The position numbers were made by a program, and so were the translations under genes. A stretch of DNA of 32,818 bases from Mnemiopsis leidyi (Eukaryota; Ctenophora; Tentaculata; Lobata; Bolinopsidae), in the NCBI GenBank assembly GCA_000226015.1, contig JH152716.1:88561-121378 (forward strand), read 5' to 3'. The notes under the pieces were generated by a model. It was not told the DNA's origin. It ran no database searches and was given only the letters and a program-made list of their open reading frames with translations. This document shows, piece after piece, positions 10,221 through 20,189 of this stretch; the first letter of the stretch is position 1, and the number at the start of each line of letters is the position of its first letter.

Positions 10221-10660
10221 CGACACTATCTTATGATATTTCCGCTGAGCTACAGTTATCAATTGTACGATTACTGTGGGGTTTTTTATTACTTTGTTAG
10301 GCTATTAATTCCACTAATTTTACGATTCTTGGTCACCAATTTTGTATTAATTTTGTATTAATTATTATTGATGATATGTGTTAAATTTTGATCCTTAAAC
10401 TTAATGTTTCACCCTTTTCTATACAGTGGGGTGCTGTTTCATTCTTCAACAAATCTAAGGTTATACGATATTCCACCATTGGCAAGTTATAAATGGACTG
10501 GCTTCTGATTGCCATTCAAATTACTGAGTGCATATTCACAAAAAGATATCCAAAATATCAATAACTGATCATTACCGATTGTTACTGATATTACTTTAAT
10601 GTAAAGTCAAATTTAATAACTGCCTTGATAGCAGCATGACCTAACTACTCCAATTCCAAC
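10221..10660. other. intergenic, no gene seen
   Basis: AT-rich gap between the exonuclease and ATPAF2. It includes a short tandem repeat of ATTTTGTATTA near 10337-10360. No RNA gene or clear promoter motif was seen. Confidence 0.5.
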
Positions 10661-11873
10661 ATGCTTCTCTCAACACTACTCCGCAATTCCCGAACCCCCT
10701 TACAACGATCCCTTGCCACCTTCTCCAAGGACAGTAAACGGTTCTACAAAGATGTAGACGTGATAAAAACAAATGCCGGTTACCAGGTTACTCTGGACAA
10801 CAAGTTCAATGTCAAGACCCCCGGCAGAAACCTCCTTGTCCTCCCCACGGAGACTATAGCTAATGCCGTAGCGGTCGAGTGGGATTCTCAGAGGAAGAAC
10901 ATCATCTTTGCCCTGATGCCTCTGACATACTTGTGTTTTAAAGCAACAGATCAGCCGATTGAGAATAACGAGCTGGTGGAACACACGTTAGAATTTCTGA
11001 GGACGGATACAGTGTGTTATAGAGCTGGACCTGAGGATGAACAGTTGCAGAGCATGGAAAATAACAGGTTAAATATTGCACAAAATATACTAATATAGTA
11101 TCAAGTATTTAGTCACTTTGCCTATAATACCCGAACTTTGCTAGCTCTAATATAAAGTTTAAAGAGTCTCTACTCTTATTAGTTAGAGTCCTTATTCCTC
11201 CCTTATTCCTCCCTTATTAGTCCTTATTCCTCCCGATCCCCTTCAAAGTTTGTTTTGACACAGGTTGCCAATTAAACACTTTCGATGCAAAGATATGATA
11301 GATTGGAAATAATCCCATTTAGTTGATTCTTATGCCTCATTACAGGTGGAATCCCCTAACAGACTGGTTCTCAGAACACTTCCACGTACACTTAGCCTTA
11401 ACAACGGACATCACCCTTACCCCTCAACCTGAACAGACTATCTCCTCTCTACGGACACACCTTCTGAAACAACACCCTTGGGCACTGCCCGCATACCATC
11501 ACTCCACCACCTCGCTCAAGAGCCTGGTTATTGCCATGGCAATGTTAGACGGGGGCCTTAGTGCTGAGGAAGCTATCGCCTGTTCATATCTTGAGAGTGA
11601 TTATCAAATTGATCGGTATGTGAGATGATTTCAGCTATTTTTGGGAATGTTTGTGCTTTCTAACTAAGTTTTTCTGGCCAGCACTAATGATGGAATTTTT
11701 TAAATAAATCGTAAATTAGCACTTTGCCTTACCAAACCGTTATCAGATGGGGTGAAGTAGAGTGGCAGCATACTTTAGACAAGGCCCGGTTAAGTGCTGA
11801 CGTAGCTGCAGCTGTACTCTTGGTCAACGAAGTCCGGTCTATGTCAGGCGATCAGTTGCAGGCTTGGAGCTGA
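10661..11873 (+). CDS. ATPAF2: ATP synthase F1 assembly factor 2
   Basis: Three exons (10661-11067, 11346-11615, 11747-11873) join in phase to give 267 residues. ATPAF2 (yeast Atp12) is a mitochondrial-matrix chaperone that binds the F1 alpha subunit before assembly. The first about 27 residues are basic and hydroxylated without acids (LLRNSRTPLQRSLATF), as in a mitochondrial presequence. Then come KRFYKDV, LDNKF-VKTPGRN, the conserved AVEWDSQ, LEFLRTDTVCYRA, and after the first intron RWNPLTDWF, HPWALPAYHHSTTSLKSLVIA, EEAIACSYLESDYQIDRWGEVEWQH. These match animal ATPAF2 across the whole length. The junctions AG|gttaaa to acag|G and CG|gtatgt to tcag|A restore Arg-Trp each time. AATAAA at 12189 is 316 bases downstream. 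Confidence 0.95.
11192..11234. repeat. short tandem repeat of TTATTCCTCCC in ATPAF2 intron 1
   Basis: The motif CCTTATTCCTCCC occurs in near-tandem copies, with a CTTATTAGT variant between them. It is pyrimidine-rich and lies mid-intron. Confidence 0.7.
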
Positions 11874-12188
11874 CAAAGACAGACTGTTTTGAGTGCATGA
11901 GTGTATGGGAGTTTAAACCATTCATATTCATCAACACTGGGAAAGGAGTACTTTATTGTGGCTTGCTTCTGGATCTAACTTATTGCTTTTTCACTTTTTA
12001 GTTTTATAGTTTAAGAGTTAATATGCTTAATTTATAAACAGAAACAGTTTTAATTATTGCATACAGATCCAAATAAGACAGAGAAATCATTCTTATGGAT
12101 ACTGAGATCAAATCCTCAAATTAAATCAGGGCAAGCTGCTTCATAGCTTGATAAAATGTAAAAATAAGAAATTTGTTCGGTCCTTTTT

Positions 12189-12194
12189 AATAAA
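12189..12194 (+). promoter_or_regulatory. AATAAA poly(A) signal for ATPAF2
   Basis: The only AATAAA hexamer I noticed between the ATPAF2 stop and the PECR-like start. The rest of this 491-bp gap shows nothing recognisable. Confidence 0.5.
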
Positions 12195-12364
12195 TAGTTG
12201 ACCACTTAGTGCTCTAGTCCTCTTGACCTGTAGACCTCATACTCAAATATACCTAGTGTTTCCTATTTAAAGCTGAATGTGATACTTACATATAGGAATA
12301 CAATTGTTGAGATTAGATGTGAGATTAAGCGACGATAAAGCTAGATATATAGACAGTTGTCAAG

Positions 12365-14130
12365 ATGCTACTGTCATCATTAGTCGGTAAAACTGCAATT
12401 GTGACTGGTGGTGGAACAGGTTTGTTTGGAATTGAATCTGAATCAGTTGATTAATATTCGATCTTTTCATGATACTGTGAAAAGGCACCAAAATTTATTT
12501 TCTATTTTAAAATAGAAAATAAATTTTACATAAAAAGATAAATATTTATTCATTTCCAGTTCTAAAATTTTAAAATTCTAAAATTAGGATCCTCAATTAA
12601 GTCTTGCAACCTGCGTAGACAGAAGACACAAAACTCAAATACCCCTTATTTCCAGGTATCGGCAAGGGGATAACTGAACTACTTGTTAAACAAGGTTGTA
12701 AAGTCGCTATTGCTTCACGATCCTTACAGAAAGTAGAAACTGCTGCTCAGGAGTTCAATCATAAATATAAGGTGTGCTTTATTTCATGGCCGAAAGTTGA
12801 AAATATACTCGTTAAATCTAAGAAACAAGGCTCCTATCTCCCCCTGACATAAACTTCACTTGTTAATTCTCCAGTCCCCTCCGAAGTCCCCTACGAAGTA
12901 ATCAATATTTCGCAATCTTGACCACATGACTCAACCCTCATGTCATCTCTCAGACTGGCGAGGGTCACGTGATTCCGTACCAATGCGACATCAGGAAGTC
13001 GGACCAAGTAGAAGAGATGTTGGACTCCCTGACCTCCACTCACGGTCCCATAGATTACCTGGTTAACAACGGCGGAGGACAGTTTATCATGCCTGCCGAG
13101 ATGATATCTCCTAACGGCTGGGATGCTGGTTAGGTTCAATTTTTACTTGGGCAGCTGTTGAATAGTTTGTAACCTCGGATTGTGGACATTAGAGGCCGGA
13201 GTATTGGTATTGATCAGCACCTTGTTAATATCAGAAATTGAATCAATCGAAATTTAAAATATTAAACAATTCAACGTCCAGATCAGTCAAGACAGTTAAA
13301 TACCTAGTAACATACCACATCTTATTTCAGTTGTTAACACAAATCTGCGTGGCACCTTCTTCCTCACACAATCAGTGTTTAAGAAGTGCATGAAGGAGAA
13401 CGGTGGATCTATTGTTAACATCTTAATGGAGCTTCACGGAGGATGGCCGGGTTTCGCGCACAGTGTATCAGCACGTGCGGGTGTCGAGGCTCTTTCTAAA
13501 ACACTCGCTGTTGAATGGGGTAAGTTTTTATTCTCATATGCACTCGTACAAATCATTAAGCTGTGTTGTTTCATCTCAAAGAACAAACTTTAAAAACGTT
13601 GATATTTTGTTTTAGCTAATTAATTTGAATTAATCAGGGGAGTACGGAGTAAGTGTGAACAATGTTATTCCTGGTATCATATACTCGGACACGGCGGTAC
13701 AAAACTACGGACCTTTTGGTCCTAAAATGTTCCGAGAAGCCAAGAAACAGGTTTGTGATGTGCTGTGAAATTAGTTAATATTAGTACAAATATAGTTACG
13801 GCTCCTCCAATGGTATCAAAAACGATCTTTCTTCATCACTTCTAACTTCATGCATTTGTAAAAATCCGCACTTCGAAATCAGTCCCTCCAAGACTCCCAA
13901 AGTTCAACCTGCTGAAAATCCCAAATACACGGCCCCTTTTCTGACAGGTTCCAGTAGGACGTCTGGGAACTCCCGAAGACATAGCAGTAGCGGTGGTGTT
14001 CATGCTAACCGCACCCTACGTGACCGGACACTCACTTGTTGTAGACGGAGGCTCCTCCTTAGGGACCGTACACTGGTGGAACACTGTTAATGGCATGCTC
14101 ACCGGCAAAGTTAAACCTGATGATCCTTAG
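12365..14130 (+). CDS. PECR: PECR-like short-chain dehydrogenase/reductase (trans-2-enoyl-CoA reductase family)
   Basis: Six exons (12365-12419, 12656-12771, 12954-13128, 13331-13519, 13638-13750, 13948-14130) keep phase and give 276 residues. The NADP(H)-binding TGGGTGIG is at residues 14-21, YQCDIR ends the second Rossmann strand pair, and VNNGGGQF is the signature I associate with peroxisomal trans-2-enoyl-CoA reductase. [17 protein letters not shown] and [10 protein letters not shown]...GHSLVVDGG complete the SDR fold. The usual SDR catalytic Tyr-xxx-Lys reads His-SVSA-Arg ([16 protein letters not shown]); as I remember it, vertebrate PECR also departs from the textbook motif at this point. 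The enzyme would reduce enoyl-CoA in chain elongation. The C-terminus ends KPDDP, so no PTS1 tripeptide (SKL/AKL type) is present and peroxisomal targeting is unclear. Symbol assigned by family resemblance. Confidence 0.85.
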
Positions 14131-14273
14131 TTTTAGGGGAGTTTTTAGAAAATTTAGTACAGAGTTTTTGTTGTGTTGTTTTGTTAAAATTTTACTGATG
14201 CATCGTGTTGATTGAGGGGGTTTTCATGTGTTATTTATGTTTTTGTATGTTCCGATAAATGATGTGTCTCCTT

Positions 14274-14279
14274 AATAAA
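14274..14279 (+). promoter_or_regulatory. AATAAA poly(A) signal for the PECR-like gene
   Basis: AATAAA lies 144 bases after the stop codon and is followed by T-rich sequence. Confidence 0.65.
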
Positions 14280-14701
14280 TTATTCAACACTTTTCAAAAG
14301 CACAGGTATTTGATTTATTACTTTTTTTACATGACCACCCAGTAGTATCTTTAATGTTACTCTATTTTATGTTAGATATGATTGATGAGTCCGATTTTTT
14401 ATTTACCTACTACCATAAAATCGAGTTTTCATTAACAGTATTCCGAAAACCAGTAATCTGATACAAAATATGAAAAGCTTTTAAGTTTTAAGTCGATTTT
14501 GAAATTTCTTCTTAACCAATAACCGAATTGATTCAATGCTTCAATGAACAAAATTGCTGGAAAATTAACAATATCTGATAAACTAATTTGTGTTTTCCTT
14601 AGCGTGACATTCTGCAGCGATGTAAGATGTATTGCAATGTTATATCCAGACGACTTAAGAGAGCCTAATTCTGACAATGTGACTTAGGTTTTCTCTCTTC
14701 C
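14280..14701. other. intergenic and RAD54L 5' UTR
   Basis: No coding potential was seen. The last stretch, TTTTCTCTCTTCC, directly precedes the RAD54L ATG and is pyrimidine-rich. Confidence 0.45.
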
Positions 14702-17700
14702 ATGGTAAGTAGGATCGGTAGCCTACAATATGTTTCGATTATTCGAAATGACGATACCAGTAACACAGTTGATGTCTTTTTATAAAAGAACTGCTTATAT
14801 TCGAATCACCGTCTCGTTAATACGTTTGTACTCAAGCAGTAATTTTCTTAATTTCCTGAATTATAACAATTTCAGAGGCGCAGTCTGGCCCCTAGCCAAA
14901 CTTTAAAGAGATATCAAAGTGACACTATATGCTCCTCACAAGTCTTCAAAGTAAGTCAACTCAATTACATTATCAAATGTTGTACTTTTAAGGGCATTTT
15001 AAATACGTATACTTAACGGATGTCTCTATACCGTGGGATGCTGGGACCTGGGATTGAGCTTGTATAATTTCAGAGGTGTAAGGGAGAGTTTCTCGAGGAC
15101 AAGGAGAACAATGAGTCCCTCTCAGCCCACGTAAGCATTATTCCCAGTGTTGACGATAGCAAATAGAGTTTTGAAATTTAAATATAATTATTCAAATTTC
15201 AGTGAGGCTGAATGTAAACATGGACGCCAGTTGCCACTGCCAATTTGTCTGATATAAAATAACAGTGTGTTTGATTAAGCTCTATTCAGGAAGAGTTGAT
15301 ACGGAATCTACTCTCCAAGCCGTTCCAAATACCCATACCAAACTACGTTGCAAGTAAGTCCAGCCTCAATTCGTTCGTGACACATGAACGATTGCCAGAA
15401 ATAAAAGTTTGGTTTTTGTTGCGCGCACCGACAGACTCATATGCCGCTAAATAATGTCACAAGCGCGCACGACTGTTTTTATTGCTGTTAATGAAGTTTT
15501 CAACCATTGAATCACATGCTTTGGTTTAAGGCGGGTATCGCAAATCACTTGGTCTACGAAAGGCAGGAGTGAAGGTTGCTCTGCACGATCCAGAGGCTCC
15601 CAATGCTCTAGTTTTGTACAAACCCTCGGAGGACTCCAAGGAAGAGGTTCATGTTGTTGTGGATCCGGTGTTAGGAGACATTCTTCGTCCTCATCAACGA
15701 GAGGTAATGCACTATCATCGCACATGAATCATCGACATGTCAGACCGAAGTATTGAGACAAACTCCAAATGTTAAATATGATAATCCTGGAAATGAACAT
15801 TCCCACATTTCAGGGTGTACGCTTCATGTACAGATGTGTGACGGGTCTAACTGCTGCCGATAACTACGGCTGTATAATGGCTGACGAGATGGGTCTGGGT
15901 AAGACGCTACAGTGTGTCACCCTCTCCTGGACCTTGTTGAAACAGGGTCCTGACTGTAAACCCACCATCTCTAGAGTTGTCATCGTCTGTCCTTCTTCTC
16001 TTGTTAAGGTGGGTGTATTCCCAGTGTTGTAGCTGCTATTTTACATTTGTCTATTGATTGTTGTTAAAAAGCAGCTCTACAGTATGTATGTGAACATAGT
16101 ACTATGGAAACATAGTACTATGTGAACATACTATTAGCCTATGGAACGTGCAAATCTGTAACAGTTATTGATTAGACGTGTTACAACAACTTCACTACCT
16201 CAGTCGAGAAAAAAGGTTTTTCTTTTCAGAACTGGTACAATGAGTATCACAAGTGGCTGAAAGGTCGAATCACACCTCTAGCCATTGACTCCGGATCTAA
16301 ACAGAAGATAGATGACGATCTGGAGAACTTTGTTACTTCACGCAGGGTCGTTTACCCTGTTTTAATTCTGTCGTACGAGACTCTCAGACTTCACATCAAT
16401 GCTCTTCTCAAAGGTTCGTTTTTCATAAAGTTATGGACGACAGTATTCTTCGGGAAGAATCAGAAATCTTTTCATCGTGTAACATCGTTCCTCGAAATTT
16501 ATTGTTCGTATCTAGCTATTTATAAGTCAATCCCCATCACATGATGGAAAGAATTTTCGACTCCGCCCCGGCTCTCAAAAATTCTGACGTCTATTTAATA
16601 TCGAAATTTTCTTGGAATGTAGAAATTCATGAAAAGACTATTTTATAATTGACACTTCCCAACTCCCAGGACCGATAGGACTGATTATCTGTGACGAGGG
16701 ACACCGCCTGAAGAACTGTGACTCCCAAACCTATGTAGCGCTAAACAAACTAAACTGTAAACGTCGCGTCCTCCTTTCCGGTACCCCCATCCAGAATGAT
16801 CTGCTGGAATACTTCAGTCTCGTTCACTTTGTCAACGAAGGTATGTTGGGATCTGTTGCCGAGTTCCGGAGAAAGTTCGAGAATCCAATCCTCAAGTCAC
16901 GTGACTCGTTTGCGTCAGACAAGCAGAAGGAGAAAGGGGAGGAGATGTTGAAGGAGTTACTTGGGCTTGTCAACAGGTGAATCATTCCTGCAAGTAGTAT
17001 AATGGATAGCTTGTATTGTGAAGTAGAAACTTACAAAACTAGCTCAGCAGAAGTTTAATCTCGTTCTTATTATTACTCCATTTAAGTAGCCATACCCTTA
17101 GTGTTGTTTATAAAGAGTCAACTGATCAATATCATGGTGAAATCAGCCGTTAGAATCATAATATGTGAGGCTCTGTTGTCTAAGCAGTAAGCACACGTAT
17201 TTTCAGGTGTATTATCCGACGTACTGCAGCTATTCTATCCAAGTACCTCCCAATCAAGATCGAACAAGTTGTCTGTTGTCGGCCCTCGCCACTTCAGAGT
17301 GCAATCTACCAATCCTTCGTCAACTCTAAAGCTACTCGGGCTGCACTTGCTGATAATAAAAAGGCTTCTGTGGGCGCACTTTCGTCAATCACAAATCTAA
17401 AGAAACTTTGTAATTGTGAGTGAGCCGCTTATTGTGAGTGATTAAGAACAAAACTAGGATAAGTTTATTGAATGAACTGTAAATATGACAATTAAGTCTG
17501 TAAATAAGCCTTAAAACTCTAATATTTTCAGACCCTGAACTAATAAGAGACAAGGCAGAGGAGAGATCGCCTGGTTGGGAGGATGCGTTAGACCACTTGA
17601 AAAACTGTTCTGTCAAACAGCTCCAGCCAATCTTGTCTGGTTTGTGCTACTTTTTGTTTTCTGATCAGATGGTTCATGCTCATTTTTCAATTCCTATTAT

Positions 17701-19452
17701 TTGAGTGTCGCAAAAACGTTCTAACACGAAATTCCTGACACCACAAAATTAAATGCACTGGTAGATATAAATCCTGTCTATGACATCAGGTAAACTTGCT
17801 GTACTAGATTGTATCCTGGCGTCCACTAAGTCACGTACAGATGACAAGTTTGTCCTGGTATCCAACTATACTCAGACTCTGGACGTCTTTGAGCAGCTGG
17901 CCCGACTTCGAGGGTAGGATAAAATGTTTCTTGTTGAATCACCTCAAAAAGAATAAGCTTTTCTTTAGTATTACTCAATATGGTTCACGTTTTATTATAG
18001 TCTGTCACTTCAGCAATGACAAATCTGTCCATATGTACTTATTTTGTTCCAGATACCAGTTTGTTCGGCTAGACGGCTCAATGACCGCTAAAAAACGCAT
18101 GAAGATAGTAGACCAGTTCAACGACCCCAACAGCCAGGACTTCCTGTTCATGTTGAGCAGCAAGGCGGGTGGGTGTGGACTTAACCTCATCGGAGCTAAC
18201 AGACTCGTCATGTTTGATCCTGATTGGAACCCCGCTAATGATGAACAAGCCATGGCTCGTGTCTGGAGGGACGGCCAGAAGAAACCTGTTTTTATCTATA
18301 GGTTTGTGTGTTGGTTAAGTAGTTATTGATTGTTACTGCCTGATCAAAAATTTGCATAAGCTAGATCAAGTAACAATTAACTATATTGGTCTGTACTTGT
18401 ACTTAGTAAGTTATTACCGTGAATTTGATGAACAATTACTGAGTTTCTTTTGTCTGTTTTGAGTTATGTTTTAAACCATCCCAAGACCCAAATGGCATTG
18501 TTATTTTTCAGGCTACTTACCACGGGCACTATAGAAGAGAAGATTTTTCAGAGGCAAACTCATAAAAAGGTCTGAATTGAGATTCGTTTTCTGTTTCGTT
18601 AAATCGTAATGGAAAATTCACAAATCTTGCTCGGTTCGCTCACTAAGAATGAACAAAACATGATCGTTCACTAAGAATGACCGAAACAAAAATAGGAAAC
18701 TGTCATCATTACTCATTAGCATCAGGAACTGTCATCATAAGCATAATAAGGAAACTTTCATGATTAGGTAAGTGTCACATATTGACTAGAAATTATCCCA
18801 ATTTATCCGGATGTCGTTGCAGAGTTTGAGCAGTGCGGTTGTGGACTGTGAGGAGAACGTCGAGCGTCACTTTTCTCTCTCGGAACTGAGGGAACTGTTT
18901 AACCTCAAGACAGACACTTTCAGTGATACGCACGACAAGTATGGCTGGTTGTTTTTCTGTTTATTTATTGATTTTTCTGTTTGTCTGTTACATGTTTGGA
19001 GCGACAATTTTACGCGAGCTCCCAAGTGTCAACCCAATACTTTCGATTATTCGAAAATATTCTAAATTCATACTGGACGTGACATACATATCCTCAGGCT
19101 GCAATGTAAGCGCTGTATAAACAATATTCAGACCAAAGCTCCACCAGAGGAAGCAGATACAACGTGCTCCGTAAGTTAGCTTAGATACTATAGCACGGCA
19201 AATTGTAAATATTATAGCACGGAAAATTTCTGTTGAGCGTTGATGCTACCGAATTCCAATTCTGCAAAATCGTATTATATTGATGTGACGTGTGATAAAG
19301 AAAATAGTTGAGATGTAACATTGGGTGCGCTGTAGGTTGCTCAATGGAATCACACCACAACGAAACACAAGATCAAGGATTTTGCTTTGCACTCTGCTTG
19401 GGACACTGCTGTCTCCTTTGTCTTCTATCAGCGCTCTCACGAAAAAAATTAG
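14702..19452 (+). CDS. RAD54L: DNA repair and recombination ATPase RAD54-like
   Basis: Sixteen exons: 14702-14704, 14876-14950, 15074-15130, 15290-15353, 15531-15703, 15814-16008, 16230-16413, 16670-16976, 17207-17415, 17532-17639, 17790-17913, 18053-18301, 18512-18569, 18823-18938, 19098-19170, 19336-19452. They sum to 2112 nt (703 residues; human about 747). RAD54 is the SNF2-family translocase that remodels chromatin and stimulates RAD51 strand exchange. Exon 1 ends with only the ATG; exon 2 starts RRSLAPSQ, the family N-terminus. [18 protein letters not shown], Walker [11 protein letters not shown] (about 147-155), DEGH (259-262), [31 protein letters not shown] and ARVWRDGQ are intact, as are CKRC and the terminal [21 protein letters not shown] and IEQVVC agree with RAD54L rather than RAD54B. 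The terminus is short by a few residues. Confidence 0.96.
16086..16131. repeat. 46-bp hairpin with GAAA loop in RAD54L intron 6
   Basis: Arms of 21 bp (16086-16106 and 16111-16131) pair with only a two-base mismatch and enclose GAAA. Each arm itself contains the 12-bp palindrome CATAGTACTATG. It may be a small foldback element or a pre-miRNA-sized hairpin; the loop is too short for a standard miRNA precursor. Confidence 0.85.
18638..18770. repeat. short near-tandem duplications in RAD54L intron 13
   Basis: CACTAAGAATGA occurs twice 27 bp apart near 18640-18680, followed by repeated GGAAACTGTCATCAT / GGAACTGTCATCAT words around 18694-18765. Confidence 0.65.
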
Positions 19453-20189
19453 TTCATGAATTTTTTTCAATGTTTTTATGTTGCGACTACTATCGTGCTA
19501 CTGCGATAACAAACAAAGAAACAATGTTAACAATCATAATGATTGTTATGATTAAAAAGTGGCGTATATTTTTATGAATAAGTACTCGACTATCTGGTGA
19601 GTGGTGACACAGAAAATTTGATTCATGTGGCCATTATTTAAGTTTACTTTTTGTCGGTCATCCTAAACTATAAGTTAGTCGAATCAAAGGTGTTCTCTTT
19701 GTTTATTGTGTTAACAGAATTTGGTTATTTTAGTTTTAACTTGCTATGATAAAGAAATCACGGAATATCCTTAAACTAAAACGTCCCGTTGTGTTTGATT
19801 TTTCAAATTCGGCGATAAATCTTAATCTTAATGTTAATTTCGATATATTTTTTGTAGATATATCTCAAATGACAGAATATCATCTCAATCAATATTGCAA
19901 CTTTTTTATGTAACCTATCATCTATGGCAACGTTAAATAACGACAGACATTTGTATATTAGTTCTATGAAACGTACTGACTGTTGCCTGTTTATATAAAT
20001 TGTAGTCCCAATTCTATACTAGTAAATAAATCATGAAATATTAATAATCATACTGACTTGACTGGCCGACTTAGAGATCACCTTGGAACGACTCTACTTA
20101 ATGCATATATAATTTTTAACTCGAAATTCGAACTTTAAAATCTAATATTCAAACTCTCACTCTATAAACTCGATACTATACTAGGCAAG
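19453..20189. other. RAD54L 3' flank and EXOSC2 upstream region
   Basis: A 737-bp AT-rich gap. AATAAA at 20025-20030 is a possible but distant poly(A) signal for RAD54L. Nothing else was recognised. Confidence 0.45.

Noticed and set aside
14702-19452. RAD54B or another SNF2 ATPase (INO80, CHD, ATRX)
   Set aside because: The N-terminal [19 protein letters not shown] and the C-terminal CKRC...[16 protein letters not shown] match RAD54L along its full length.
18811-19577. Separate small genes in the RAD54L 3' region
   Set aside because: The open frames overlap RAD54L exons 14-16 in other frames or read into introns, with no independent support.
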